Shown here: positions 10,601-22,857 of the stretch, piece after piece
Position numbering within the stretch: the stretch's first letter is position 1
How the letters are laid out: the number at the start of each line of letters is the position of its first letter
NCBI GenBank assembly: GCA_008508345.1
Contig: QNGE01000132.1
Location: 314,479-378,478 of the forward strand
Direction: 5' to 3'
Length of the DNA stretch: 64,000 bases
Source: Paragonimus westermani
Lineage: Eukaryota > Platyhelminthes > Trematoda > Plagiorchiida > Troglotrematidae
Notes under the pieces: model-generated
Told to the model about the DNA's origin: nothing
Seen by the model: the letters and a program-made list of their open reading frames with translations, nothing else
Databases searched by the model: none
Position numbers and translations under genes: made by a program

Positions 10601-13600
10601 TTCCTGCAAAAAGGGACTGGCAAAGCAATACAAGATTTTGCATACTGATGGTTGGTAAAATTAGCGTGTGAATTGGCCTGCCGTTATCATTGGGTTAAGG
10701 GACACTTCATCGTCATGTTTGAGTACAGCTGCACCATTCTTGTCATTCATCTAGTGTACGCATGAAGTAGTTTCACCTGGAAGTGCCAGAACGGTGACTA
10801 TCGCAACAATGCTTGCGCAAATTGATTAATCAGATGTTAGCCGGCCTCCGATTACTCGATGGTCGTAACAGGAAACTGGCCGACTAATGTTTAGGTATAG
10901 ATGACACACACTGAAAGTGGTAAACAAGTGAGAGCTATAAGTGTGTTTTTAATGGAAAATCAAAAATTTAATGGTGAGTATTGGTATGACGTGCACACAA
11001 TATTCCATAAAAACAGTAATTTCGACTAAATTAGCACAAGCAATAGCCTGTGCAAGCTATGCACTGGAAAGCTATTAAGAAGGACGACAGTAAGTCACCT
11101 GCTCACTGACTCATCAGAACGGAAAACGTTTACACGGTGATCGCGAATGATTGATTTGTACGAGTGAGCAAGATCAAATGGAATGGACTTACTGTTACTG
11201 AACCTTTGTAGCGAGTCTTCTCTGGAATTTTTGTGCGCATGTGACAGAAAACTTCATGATTAGAAAAGACCTGCTTTTATCTGACCGTTTTTTTGCTGCC
11301 GCGTCAAACAGTCATCTCGACATGGTCGACTCTGTTTTCTGATCTTTCGCGCATCGTAAAACAGAATTGGCAGTCAAGCAGTTGGTGCTTACACATTTTT
11401 GACTCTCTAGTGAGGACTGCCCTCTTCCATGGTGTGAAGTTTAAGAAGGTGTAATCCACTAACTAAATATCCGGTAAAACGCAACAGTCTGATCAAAATA
11501 TCGTCCTGGCGGCACAGTTGATGGCAGTGAACATATCGTACACTTGCTTCAGAAACCTGTTGAACAGTAGCTTTAGAGATAAATACGTTATAAGGTTTTG
11601 TTAACGAGCAATTCGAAAGGAATTACTAGGGTTAACTTGCCAGCCCAAATACTTCGCTGCACCCAGTTAAGCATCATTATTGCTATGACTTACCAATTAC
11701 TGGGATTATGACAATTCATATCTTTGTCCCACCGATTTTAGGAAGGCTACGTGAACACAGTGAGAAACTGAGAAACCATATTCTGAGAGACCAGTGAATG
11801 ATACCTAAGAAAAGTTTACCACTGATGTCTTCAGGTTTTATGTACGATCTGTAAATGCTGTGTCAACGTTAGTGTGCCGTAACAGCTAGGATTAGGTAAC
11901 AATGATCACCTAAGTTCAGCCTATACTAGAAAACCCACAAAACGTGTACAATACCACATGCTCACCAGACAGCAGTGAGAGAAGAGAAATTAAAAAATGT
12001 CCTCCAGGGTGACGCTTTCTAGTCTTTGGTAACTCATTATTATGAGACTACATAAGTGCTCAAGTTAACTATATCAGAGCAGTAATGTAATGAAATAGAC
12101 GAATGGATAGACGGCTTACTGTGCCTAAGAATGCCGTGAATGACCATTCAGAGAGCCGCAGCACAAACGAGCAGTTTGCCTTTGATAAGAGAAGGGATAA
12201 CAATATATTCTGTGTTCGAACCGAGCATCATTCAAAAGACATCAGCTTTTACTCTGTTGCTCGAAATCGTGAAATATTCTACGCATTCCGTTGAACAGAT
12301 AGTACTGTCTTGTATTGTTTCTTCCTATTTACTTACCTCAAGGAGGTGGCAAAAATTATACACTATCAGTGAACAAACTCAATTCCCAGGTAAACTTTAA
12401 CGAGAACAGTAGAATATTCGGACGTTTTAGATGTTCGCATGAGGCGTCAAAACAATGGCTTTGCATTGCGGTCCATCTACCGGAAACAAGCTTGGTTTTG
12501 TTAGTACCCGAACTTACAGTACTGTTTCAATCCAGTACAAGCATGGTCCAGATGCAGCTTTGTTTCTTCGTGCAATACGCATCAGTTCGAGATGAACACT
12601 GGCCAAAAAGATCTGGTTTTTGATAGCCACACTTAAAAAAATTGGCTAGTCAACATTTGTGGAGAAACTCAGCGTACCAACCGGCTACCGCGACGGACTC
12701 AACAGCTCTCAATCTGACTGTCTACCTCTATTTACCCTGCTAGGGTGGAAACATTATTAATCTGGTTCAAGAAACCCCATTACTAGTGCGATTGGCTTCA
12801 ACTAAATTGACATTGGCCGTCGAGTAAATCCAGATGAGGCATCTCGAATCATCTACGAGGTCTTTAAGCCCACTCTAGAGCTTTCAGACGAAGATTGACA
12901 TTAACGGCCTAGGTCATTGCCACCAGACTCTGCAACCCCTACTTGTGCGTCAAAAAACGATTTGTACAAACCCTCTAGTTTCTTTGGTCACTCATTCCAA
13001 ATCCACTCGAAATCCGGGAAAGTGTGAACCACTTGACGCGGACGAACGCATGTCTCATGACAAGCGAAACACTGACGCATTCACCAACACTCCCACCCTC
13101 ACTCAGTACACTGTGATCCGTAGCACGTCTTTGGTATTTAATGACCTTTTAGACTCATTACGTTTGCATGTATAACTGGCACTCGTTCAGTGTAATTACA
13201 GAAGTTTGATAAGACCCAACGAAAGCAGCTGTGTGCAAAATTAGGTTTATGAATTCTACGGAAATCTGGGGAGGAATCTGGTGAAACCTCGTCTGGTGTT
13301 AGCTATGAGGTGCACGTTTTACACAACCCAGCTGATCACACTATTCAATTCCACCTGGATTCCGAAATCCCCGCTGAAAATACTGCTTGCGCTCGAGGCC
13401 AAATCTTATATCGTTTGTGACTTTTCGTATGAGTACTGGACTACAGAGATAGGCAGAACGGAGGGACAGTTAAACAATCGGGCCAAAGAACAAGTGGAAA
13501 ACCTTACTTCTCTCCGTCCTGAACATTAGAATGTTAAAACAGAGACTCACTGTTTGGTCCCACATGACAAGGAATGTGCGTACGCTGGTGAGTCGGTAAT

Positions 13601-14059
13601 CTCCAGCCGACCGAAATGACGCACCGCACTAATCCCTATTGTACTGAGCAGCCACACCATCGATGTCGTACCTTTGGATGGGACAGGGCTTACAAACTAA
13701 AGTGAGCTCCGAGTAGCAGGTACTTGATAAGTTATTCTGAGGACAGCGTTTGGGAGCTCAACATCTACGTCGTACTAACTGACCGCACGAATTATTTAAT
13801 GAAAGTCGAATGGTATGGCATCAGTCTTCGAAATCTGTTTATGCAATCGTGATTCCGTCGAACTAAACCCTAGTGATTATGCCCGATAGTGTGTCACACC
13901 GACGATACAAAGGACCGGATCTACGATTAGTTATACGCCGAAATCCACTAAACACCGATGAGTGATTGCCTGCCTGTTCTGCATTACTTCCCTACGGGAG
14001 CTAGACGCGGTTAGGTAGCCGAACTGGGAGTCCTCATAAATCCAGGGCATTGGTTCAGT
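10601..14059. other. No gene recognised
   Basis: Several 60-100 codon frames (12103-12623, 12945-13175 and 13281-13529, all +) show no domain or consistent splice context. The right part (about 13.5-14.06 kb) may hold the unrecognisable 5' part of the LINE that follows. Confidence 0.5.
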
Positions 14060-15370
14060 AAACCACAACGATGAGCGTCTGCTCCACCCGCGTTCCAATC
14101 AATGGGCTGTCTACCGGAAATAACCGATTTCAGATGGTTGAGAACGATCTCACGACGTTCACTCGCCCACGATATGGTACTCATTACTCGTTCATCTACC
14201 TGATCATGCGACAGTCGAGAAACAACTGTTAAGCGAGCTATGCGCTGGGCTCAGTGTAGCACAGATCATGAGCTGGTCTGGATCAAACTGACTGTTAATG
14301 TTTGCAAACTTGTTGATTGTAGATACTTCAGACTGAAAGTTAAACGGCTGCGTGAAGTTGCCGTTCGTTTGAAGGACGCTATTGTGTCCAGTACCGCTGA
14401 GGGTATGTGGGAAAGGCCGCAGCAGCAGCCATCGAGCCGATCAGTATCCGTCGCATACTAGTTTGACGGCGACGTTACAGCCATTTCTAACTTGACATAA
14501 TAGAATAATGCGATGTTTGCTGTCTTCACAATGGACTCGGAAAACGAAGATGAGTAGGCCACACACTGGAGTGTCCGTACTAAATCTTCCGAGGGGTTTC
14601 GCGGAATGAAGGACAGCATGTATGAGAAACAAGATGGGTTGATACAGAGCTGTTCGGACCTTCAACAACAAAAGGAGTTCTACGAATTGTTGGAAGCGAT
14701 TTTTGGTTCATTCGTACAGTCCGCTGGAGCACTGATTGACGTGTAATCTAGCTTCTGGTGCACCCATCCAGAGGATGTCATGAGGGTCTGGAGGAAGCAG
14801 TTCGGTAGCCTACTAAACCCTCTTGCTACGATTGTTTGGAGACTGTGAAAAGCTTGCCGTAACCGGCTTCCATAGCACCATTTACTCTCACTTCAGATTT
14901 GTTAAAGGTACAGACAACTCTTGGATAGCTGCGAAACGGAAAGCTTGCTGGTGAAGATAGATTGCCAATCGAAATTCTGAAAAGTGACGGACAGATTGTG
15001 AAACGTGGCTTGCTCCAGCTGGTCCAGTCCAAGTGACAGCAAGAACTAGCCAACCAAGAACACAAGGATGATCTTGTCGTGTCATTGTTCAGAGGTAAGG
15101 GTAACAAGCAATGCACCTAGAGCTACCAGGACGTTTGTCCGCTGAGTGGCACAGAAAAAGTCTTATTGGGTTTTTTTCTGAACCAATTCAGTGCTGGGTT
15201 TTTGGGGGCCGATGCTCTTGCTTAACAGTGTGTATTTCGAGTGAGTTGTAGTAAGACTGACAGGATGTTCGGTGTTCGACAGATTCAAGGGAGTTGTCAT
15301 ACACACAGCCAGCTGCTTAAGGCCATTTGCTTTCTTAAGCTCTGTGTCAGTATGGACGGGGCTTGATAAT
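14060..15370 (+). mobile_element. Decayed non-LTR retrotransposon, endonuclease C-terminus to RT start
   Basis: Blocks in LINE order with intervening stops and frameshifts: LLHPRSNQWA at about 14080 (endonuclease HPRSKxW block), AMRWAQCSTDHELVWIKL at 14237-14290 (the SDH-like end of the AP endonuclease), and a linker with GMKDSMYEKQDGLIQSC at about 14605-14655. Next come EFYELLEAIFGS, and MRVWRKQFGSLLNPLATI at about 14780-14835. The RT start GKLAGEDRLPIEILKSDG lies at about 14940-14995, then DDLVVSLFRGKGNKQCT at about 15068-15120 (the usual VxLYKGKGNKxxxxNYRG block). Conservation fades after about 15370. It is a different lineage from the LINE at 1-1570, judging by the HPRSNQW and GKGNKQC blocks. 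Confidence 0.72.
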
Positions 15371-16420
15371 TTTAGACGTCCAGAGAAAACAGAGTTTCAG
15401 TGAACGGACTGTTTTCGACAAATTCTTCTTTTTGGCGGATAAAATGGCATAAAATTAGATGCGAAGTTAGAATGCAATTGAAAACCAATTATTCAAGGAC
15501 AGTGTGATTGGATCGATGGGTAACACTGCCTCACTGTGCTGAGAAATATAAACGAAGTCGGTCTTATATAGTCATTGCGAATCGAACTGTGACTTTGTGG
15601 CGGGAACAAATTGTTTCAGAGATTCTGCGGCCGTGTTTGGTCAAGGAATGTCCAGGGTTTGAAAGGAATTTTTTGCACGCACAAATTCGAGTGACGCAGT
15701 CGGATCGTTACCATCTAGGCGAAATTTAAACTTTCGCGAAAAGGTGGCCGGGACACGATAGATGGTGCAAAATTCTCCCTTGGCGTCTTTCTGTCAATCA
15801 CAATCGATTAAGTGGGCCAGAATTCAAAAGTGGTTGTGTTTTGTTTTCCAAATTGAGATCAAAGGTGGCATTGTTCAGACCAACGCCTAGTATTGTGGAT
15901 TGTGTATGCTGAACTGTCAAATGAACAGATCAAGTATGAGGGAACACTGTTAGTCACGTTATATTGTTAACTCGAAGACAATGCCTGTTTTGAGTTAAAT
16001 GTGACCACAGAACTTGAGGCATATTAAGTCGTGTTGACAGTATTATTGGTTTGACGTGATAACGACTCCTTTATTGAGACACCCTTGAATTGCATAGATA
16101 AGTTAAAGTTTTTCTTATCGGCTATGTCCGCTAAACGTGGTTGTTTTCTCTTTTACATGGTTCGGATGATGAGCTTTACAGGATAGTCGTTAACGATAAA
16201 ATTATCCGATAAATCCTCCAATACCTGCTCTATCATGTCATCCGTACAAAGCCTCTTTGCTCTGTTCGTTAGACAATGTAACAGACCACGTTTAATACTG
16301 ATCGGCACTTGACTAAGCAAGTGCAGTTAATTATCATTCCATGTTTTCTTCCAAAATACGTTTCTCTGTAGTGCACCATCTTGTCTGTTTTTCACTGCCA
16401 CGTCAAGAAGAGGTATTCAG
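15371..16420. other. No gene recognised
   Basis: A 73-codon frame at 15508-15729 (+) has no recognisable motif. The stretch sits between a LINE fragment and a PLE fragment, so it may be unrecognisable element sequence. Confidence 0.5.
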
Positions 16421-16429
16421 TCGTTAATT

Positions 16430-17130
16430 TTCTCCTCCAAAGTGAATGTAATCTTGTTATGAGCCTTGCTAACACCAACGAGCAAAATGTACTTGTAAAA
16501 AGACTCAATTTTAACACGAAAGATGCATCAAACAGAGAACACTTGGCAAACTTGGAACACATAATGAAATCCAACGTCTTACCGGAAGAGGCACAACACC
16601 AAATCCGACAAACTATCGTGCCAGTATTGACCCGCATCAGGCCATCCAATAACCTTACCCAGCGCGAACAACCTCAAAAAGGATGATAGCATCATCATTC
16701 TGCCAGTCGATAAGGGACAGATGGCAGTTATCATGGACAAGACAGACTACGTGGAGAAAGCAAAACAACTGCTCAACGACACAACCACCTACCGCTTACT
16801 CAATGCTGATCTCACCAAAAATATGGGCAACAAAATCATCAGCGCACTAAAAAAACTAGAGGCTTCGCACGAGATAAGCAAACAGGAGCGTTGGAAAATG
16901 CAGTCGAAAGATGCAACCACTGCTCAATTCTACGGACTACCAAAACTACACAAAAATGGTATCCCACTACGACCAACTGTATCTCTACCGGGCACACCAA
17001 CCTACAATTTGGCCAAAAACTTATTCATACGGTTACGCTATCTCGTCGACGGATCAGAACATTCCATCAGCAATGCTGTATAGTTCGTGATGAAACGTTT
17101 GCAACCTAAATGCCAAGATCGGCGAACATA
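16430..17130 (+). mobile_element. Penelope-like element fragment: N-terminal region and first half of RT
   Basis: Two open segments with one break near 16682 give the PLE order. First is NVLVKRLNFNTKDASN (about 16490-16540), LPEEAQHQIRQTIVPVLTR (16576-16635) and SNNLTQREQ. After the break comes DDSIIILPVDKGQMAVIMDK (about 16683-16742), the PLE block xxILPADKG, followed by KTDYVEKAKQLL. The strongly conserved TAQFYGLPKLHKNGIPLRP (16918-16976) and PTYNLAKNLFIRLRYLVDGS (16999-17058) follow. A stop occurs at about 17082, after which the frame degenerates. The catalytic YxDD half is absent on this strand. Confidence 0.85.
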
Positions 17131-17214
17131 TCAATACCAAAATGTTTAATTGTTACTGACGGTCTCTTAAACAGTCCACTACGCATAAGGTTTCGTATAC
17201 ATATATACTCAGTG

Positions 17215-17350
17215 TGACCTCTGCATCCTTACTAGCAGCATTCAACCTGTCGTTATTGAGGCTACTCACAAAGATATTAGCTAGCAGTGGGCCCGACGTG
17301 GAGACCATAGAAACTTCACCAGCCTGAGGTTAGAGGTCGCTGTTAGACTA
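17215..17350 (-). mobile_element. Penelope-like RT fragment in inverted orientation
   Basis: On the minus strand the text AGEVSMVSTSGPLLANIFVS (about 17325-17265) matches the PLE RT block DGVAMGSPLGPLLANIFM. Surrounding codons contain stops. It lies head-on to the plus-strand N-terminal RT fragment ending at about 17.13 kb. Confidence 0.6.
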
Positions 17351-17719
17351 AAACTGAATACTTCTTTTACGGAGGTATAATAAGTATTTAGGATTTACGA
17401 GCATTCCACCGTCACTCTGATGGTTCTCGATGCAGTCACGCGCAGTCACGTGGTCTCGGTCAAAAGAATGACGATAATACAAAACAATGATTTTTGTTCG
17501 TTACAATAATGTCTACAGAAGTGTATAAGAAATTGGCAGAATCATTCAAATTGTGTTTAGATACTTCATTATCGACTGATTCCGGACTTTCTACAAGTCA
17601 CCGTGTGGCCATTTATTTATCACGAACACCACGTTCTCTTGTTTTCCAAGATTTCGATGAAGATTTCTATTTATGTTGAATGCCAGTAGAAGTGTGTGGG
17701 TACCTCGTTTGGATAGACC

Positions 17720-18600
17720 TATGGTGATTTTGACATGGTCACACAGATGAAGAAGGTTTGTATGCTTACTCCGGTTCCAGTTGATTTAATTTTGACAGCA
17801 GTGCTGAAAGCTTTTCTTCAGAATCCAGGAAACAGCGTGTAGGCTAAACACTGGTGGCAACTGCTGCATATTCCACGTGTCTTTGCCCCAAGCCAGATAC
17901 ATACCACAACGACGTGTACACTTTTGTACGCAGATGACAGTGCGCTTCTTGTACAAAGAGAACACAAAGTTCAGCAACTGGCGAAGATTTTCCTGAAGAC
18001 GGCATTTAATTTTGGCTTGAATATGAGATTTCTTTTTCCTCAACCTTCTCTGGGTGAGCTGCTGTTCCTGAAGGTGTGCCTGAAATTCACATTAATGGAT
18101 ATGATGGTGACAGCTGCACATACCTCTGCTATTTATTCAGCAGCTTGTCCACATATCTGTCCGCGCACCGCAAATTGAGAGCTCGTGTGAATAGGGCTAG
18201 TACTTCGTATGTGGGAGCAACACGACCAGAGGATAAAAACGAAGCTGCATTTCTGCCACTCACTGGTGCTGTCTACTCTACTGTACTGTACGGCACTTAT
18301 ACAGCATATCAATGGGACGTGCACTATCTGATCCGTTTCTGTATGCAGTATTTCAGACCTATCTTGGGTATTCGCTGTTCGGACATGGTTGCGAACACTG
18401 GGGCACTTCGGCGAGTGGAAAGGGATTGAAGCCATAATGATACCCAATCAGCTTCGATGGTTATGTCACGTCCATAAGTTGGGTCAACTAGATTCCGAAA
18501 CAGATGTTACGAGTGTGTGTGAAAGCCAGTGGGCGAAATTTGTAGTACAAGATTATAGGATCCAACTAAGTCCGAATGTTCAATGAACAACAATAGTGTA
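17720..18600 (+). mobile_element. Decayed LINE fragment: C-terminal half of RT
   Basis: Blocks in order: CMLTPVPVDLILTAVLKAF at about 17760-17815 (the GCVLAPxLFxLxxxxVL block), LLYADDSALLVQ at 17920-17955 with the catalytic YADD intact, VPEIHINGYDG at about 18072-18105, and ARVNRASTSYVGATRPEDKN at about 18185-18242. STVLYGTYTAY at about 18280-18312 (the LLYGxExW block), FRPILGIRCSDMVANTGALR (18354-18412) and then, after a stop, IEAMIIPNQLRWLCHV (18427-18472) complete the series. One frameshift lies between YADD and the INGY block. Typical of CR1/RTE-type trematode elements; inactive. Confidence 0.82.
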
Positions 18601-19439
18601 ACCGTGAATTGAAACTCATGAAACACAAAGGAACCTTAGGTGCCGAGGATCTCGGTGACATGAATGCATGGCTTCAAGATGAATGTGGCTGTAAAAAGGT
18701 TGACCGTCAGTAACTAGTTTGTCAACCTACTCATAACATACCGTTGGCGAAAAAAAAGACGCGTACACTGAACTCAGTTAGTTTGCGTTAGTTACATCTA
18801 ATTTCGTTCTTATCAATCAACGACCGCCACCAGCTAACGTTCTCAGCAACCTGGATCAGCGTAGTTTTCGACCTTTCATTTCTTACCAGCTATATTCAAA
18901 CAAGTGACGTCTGCCGTTTAGAAATAGAAAAATGTTTCAGAATATTCACAAGTTATCTATGAAGATTTTCTTCAAACTATCAGTTGCGCGGGCAGCTGTG
19001 TCACTTTAACTTTTGTCATGCATCGTAAGTAATGATGGACTGATCTACATTCCTGGATGGTGTATATACTCAGCAACACCAAGAAAATCTATTTTGAGAC
19101 AGGTTCATACGGCATATATGTGAAGTTTCTGACATGACATTTTGCGTATCAGCCAGATTCCACCAAGAAACCCATGAGAAGGTCCATCCCGGTCTTAGCC
19201 CTTTCCAACACGTCTTCGGCTTCGATAGCATGTTGATTCGGTCGGTTTACAAAACGGCGTTTTCCGGAGAAAATTTCAGTAGAGCAGTCAAAAACGTTAA
19301 TGTACTTGATTTATGGCTTGGTAAATTTCTCTGCGTATCATGAATCGCGTATTACAGAACAGAAGAATATAAGTTGGAGAACCGGATCAAGTGTGTAACT
19401 AACCACGAAATAGAAACGTACGGCAAACCTATTCACCAG
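18601..19439. other. No gene recognised
   Basis: The first ~100 bases may still be the tail of the LINE (a plus-strand frame reads DLGDMNAWLQDECGCKK near 18650). The frame at 19134-19343 (+, 69 codons) has no recognisable domain. Confidence 0.5.
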
Positions 19440-20720
19440 TCAGTTAAAAACAGTGTTCCCATGAGAGTGTTAGCCTAACAAAAGAGACTTTCTGCACACA
19501 CACAGGAGAGACTCTGATATCGGATAACATTTGCCTCAGCATATCCCAAAAGCCGGAGCTTGTCAGTTGCGTCAACAACTGCGACTGCTTCTGTGATATC
19601 CACCTGATGATAGCTGTCCAGAAGATAATGATGTCGGTGGTCACTATGAGGGTTGCTCTGTTCACTCACGGGTTTCAGCTTGTACCTGAGCCATCTGTTC
19701 CCTCGCCCATGATGGGATGTGTTCCGAGATCTGAAGTGTCAGCTGCTGTTCCGTCATGCTAATTCAGTCGACCTGGCAGCTACAGGACAATCGGTGAACG
19801 ATATAGGGACTGGCGAACGGAGGTACCTGAAGTTTAGTGGGTGGAACTGCAATCCGTTCTGTCGTATAAGTAAACGCGGCCCGTGTAGGTTTATCGTCCG
19901 TGATAGTGTGGTTTTCAACTGACGTTCTAGGTATGTATTTACATCACCCCCTTTGAACGACAGTTGCAAAGTGGCTTTGACTTTTAGGAACACCATCCGT
20001 GTTTGCTGGTTGAATTTTCCAGTGAGGAACTTGGAGGTCAATGATGAAAGATACCCATTCTTTAAGAAAACTTGATTAATTAGTTACAGCTCACTCTGGA
20101 TTGTGTCCTAAGTATAAATCCTTCTGGCTTTACTGAACAACATTTTGGTGAGTGCAGTTTTACAACGCTTTAATACGAGACTGTTGAAATGTAAGTACTG
20201 CCAGTTCCAAGTGCACCTGCTGTGAACTGCTATCGTTGCACCGAACCGTCAGTCCTTCTAGTAAGGCCGAAGTCCAAGAACGTAGAAGAATATGTACCTT
20301 AATGTTCAAAGTTGATGTGATGTCTTCATACAGCCCGTTAAATATTGTCAGAGCTTTTGGCAAGTTCTTTTTCTTTAGTCACAATTAACACACCATCAAT
20401 ATATTGGAGACATAACTATGATTTAAAGAAAATACCTCTCACTCGATTTTCTCAATGAGCCTTAAAAACATCAGCCAAAAGAAGTTCTGAGAGAAGTTTC
20501 ATGGCTACGCCATCAATTAGCCTACAGCCTTTGTGCTGGAACTAAAATTTTACATTCGAGGTACACGAAAGCAGCAGTCGTTTGAGTTCAGACCTTGGAA
20601 TGGGTGACTCGTGTTGATTCACATCGAAGTTTCATGATGGAGTACGTTTGAAATTCGCATTTTATAATCTCTTGTTCTTAGTTCACTTTCTATGGAATGC
20701 ACAGAAATTTGACATTCCGC
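19440..20720 (-). mobile_element. Penelope-like element: C-terminal half of RT plus GIY-YIG domain, several frameshifts
   Basis: Read on the minus strand from about 20.6 kb down. PIPRSELKRLLLSCTSN and then LIDGVAM (about 20514-20494, the DGVAMGSPL block) are followed by LLLADVFKAH. YIDGVLIVTKEKEL (about 20405-20362) is the catalytic box with the second Asp of YxDD replaced by Gly. FLDFGLTRRTDGSVQR (about 20282-20235) is the PFLDVLVTRRxDGS block. Then come the pre-GIY block LQLSFKGGDVNTYLERQ (about 19970-19920), SFTDCP at about 19790, RISEHIPSWA at about 19720-19700, and the C-terminal LLGYAEANVIR (about 19550-19518). At least four frame breaks are present. Confidence 0.82.
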
Positions 20721-21652
20721 TTAAATCGGTGTGCAGTACGTTTTTCGTTCTCCTTCCACTTGGTTGAACCGATTATCTAAACCGTGATCGACAATCATTT
20801 TAAGTGGCCGGAAATATTTCCATTGGACCATCGAACGACAGCCAACACGAATGTTTGTCTCTGTAATGGTGTTATCGGATCGAATTCCTAGACAGTTTTG
20901 TGCCCAACAAAGTTACGTACTTCAGTCTGATTCGTTTTGTTCCCCGTATGACGTCGACCACGTCAATTCCGCATTGGGACCTTCCTAATCTAGCAACAGG
21001 CTTAATGTTTTACTGACTCGTTTAAAAATGCATTTGTCAAACCCAAGATGGAAGGCATGATCCTAGATGAGATTCAACTGTTTTTGCTCGAGTATGGCAC
21101 AGTGTTAAAAATGGTTTCATATCCCATGTTGGTAAATAAATACACGGTCTTTGACACACACTGGCCTGTTGTGTCAGATTAATTAACAAGAACCATCCCC
21201 GTGAAAGAATCCCTTGACCGTCTACACAGTGGTAAATTACAAATGATCAACAGTGTATACCCGGGACAGCTCTGAGACCGTAGGAGGACATATCCAATCT
21301 AACCAGCTGTAACAACCAGCAATCTAAGATACAACGTCATATAGATGTTAGGAAAGGCGCCGAACGATTAATTTGGCATGCCAGAACAAACACGCTTCCA
21401 GAAAACTAACGAGACAAACGCACATACCGCCAAGACTTAGCCTGCTCTCCCCGTTTTAATGGTAAAAACTTTCAGCCGACTAATAACATATCCATCGAAC
21501 TCAGATCCACAAGCAAAACCTAGAGAAAGGATAATTAAATCCAAGGGGTAGCATATAAAAATAAACCGAGGAATTTAGATGGACCATTACCAATTAAAAC
21601 GTAGTTTTATAACCAACATATGCTTTTTCCAACGTGGCATATAACAGGGGAC
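20721..21652. other. No feature recognised
   Basis: May include the lost upstream half of the PLE on the left (minus strand), but no YGLPKxHK block is found. The stretch ends at the left arm of the large inverted repeat. Confidence 0.5.
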
Positions 21653-21942
21653 AAATCTTACGATTGGCACCCTATTCACCAATGCTGAACCCAATTGAGA
21701 ATGTCTGGAGCATGTTGAAAGCAAGAGTTAAAAGGCAACTACAGACGCATCATGAGACAATAATAACCGGAGATCCTCAGGATGTGCAAAGTCAACAGGA
21801 GTGGATAATGCGGGCCCTGGGAAGAGTACTCATTTCTGCTTTGTGCGACGTCATCGGAGACCATTGCACTAGCTTCGTTTGTCATGTTGAACGATGCTGT
21901 ATGCAGGCGGTAAACGTTGAAACGATTGGGTCACAAACGTAA
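21653..21942 (+). pseudogene. Truncated DDE transposase C-terminus (inverted duplicate)
   Basis: RLAPYSPMLNPIENVWSMLK carries the third catalytic acidic residue (Glu of NPIEN), followed by the same ~75-residue tail as the minus-strand copy at 23389. The N-terminal HTH and the first two catalytic Asp blocks are absent. It therefore cannot encode a working transposase and is a by-product of the inverted duplication. Confidence 0.85.
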
Positions 21943-22473
21943 TCCCACATCCTCTCAGTGAACGAAGAATGCTCTATTCAGAGCAACCACAAATTGATTT
22001 CGTGCTACCTATTTTTTAGAATTTGGCCCTGATTAAACTAACACTTGGCTCGTGAATGTGCCTGGATTACGTAAGATTTTCCGTTTTTTGGTTGCAACGT
22101 TGAGAACAACAGAGCCACCCACAGACTTTAGATAATCGAGGGATTTACGTTCGCAACTGAAAATAGTGAATGAACTGTTAGCATCTGGCGACATACCATC
22201 TTTCTACAGTAGTTGACCGTTCCTTCAATGGCATTGCAACCCAGTTGACCCCGTGAACCGTGTGCATATGTATAAAAGTGGAGCTAGTCGAGTATCGAAA
22301 CCATTCCCCGTTTATTATCCGGTCGGAGCTGGCTGGTCTGTGCAAACTGGCCCGGACCAATTGTTTGGATTACTGGGGTGCGTAGTGCAATGTACGTTCT
22401 ACACTACCCGAATGCTGGAACTCACCCTGTCCATCATTTTGTCTCAGAGTGTACGCAATATACTCGTTGTTGT
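21653..22473 (+). repeat. Left arm of 821-bp inverted repeat (copy of transposon 3' part)
   Basis: This arm reads on the plus strand the same sequence that 22858-23678 reads on the minus strand, with about three differences seen by eye (near 22100, 22458 and 22465). It carries the last ~97 codons of the DDE transposase (to the TAA after GSQT at about 21940) plus ~530 bases of 3' flank. Homology begins abruptly inside the transposase frame, in the RLAPYSP block, and ends abruptly at CGTTGTTGT. Confidence 0.92.
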
Positions 22474-22857
22474 AGATACGCTGACTAATCACCTTCCAAA
22501 GCTCAAGAAGCACCTTCTGTGGTTGGTTTGATAACATCGTCTCTCAGTTGTGTTCAACTGAGAAAGTATAATGAAATATAGAGCGGACTAGCTTGATAAT
22601 CCTCTCGAAGTTGTCTTCCTTTGCATACAACGGCCAGCCCAGCACTGTTACGACGGATGCTCGGGTCCGGTTTGTTAGTATTGTTGAATTCAGACGCCAA
22701 CTCCAAGTGCGGTCAACCAAACATTTGACTGGGTTACCAGGGCGCCATTCAACGAGTGATACTGGGTTGTGACACAGGCTTCTTTCGGAATCTAACCTGG
22801 CGACCACCGGGTGAGGGTTGCCACTGAACGACGTTCATAGTATGCTGCTATCTCGTA
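22474..22857. other. Spacer of the large inverted repeat
   Basis: 384 bases of single-copy sequence between the two arms. A 87-codon minus-strand frame (22544-22807) has no recognisable domain. No terminal repeat or target-site duplication is evident at either junction. Confidence 0.7.

Noticed and set aside
14826..15116. Minus-strand frames of 96 and 65 codons
   Set aside because: Antisense shadows of the plus-strand LINE RT text (GKLAGEDRLPIEI and GKGNKQC).
22178..22360. 60-codon frame present in both palindrome arms (22178-22360 - and 22971-23153 +)
   Set aside because: Its duplication is explained by the inverted repeat; there is no independent evidence of coding, and the opposite strand is equally open.
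22544..22807. 87-codon minus-strand frame in the palindrome spacer
   Set aside because: No domain, no splice context, and the composition looks like chance reading through repeat flank.
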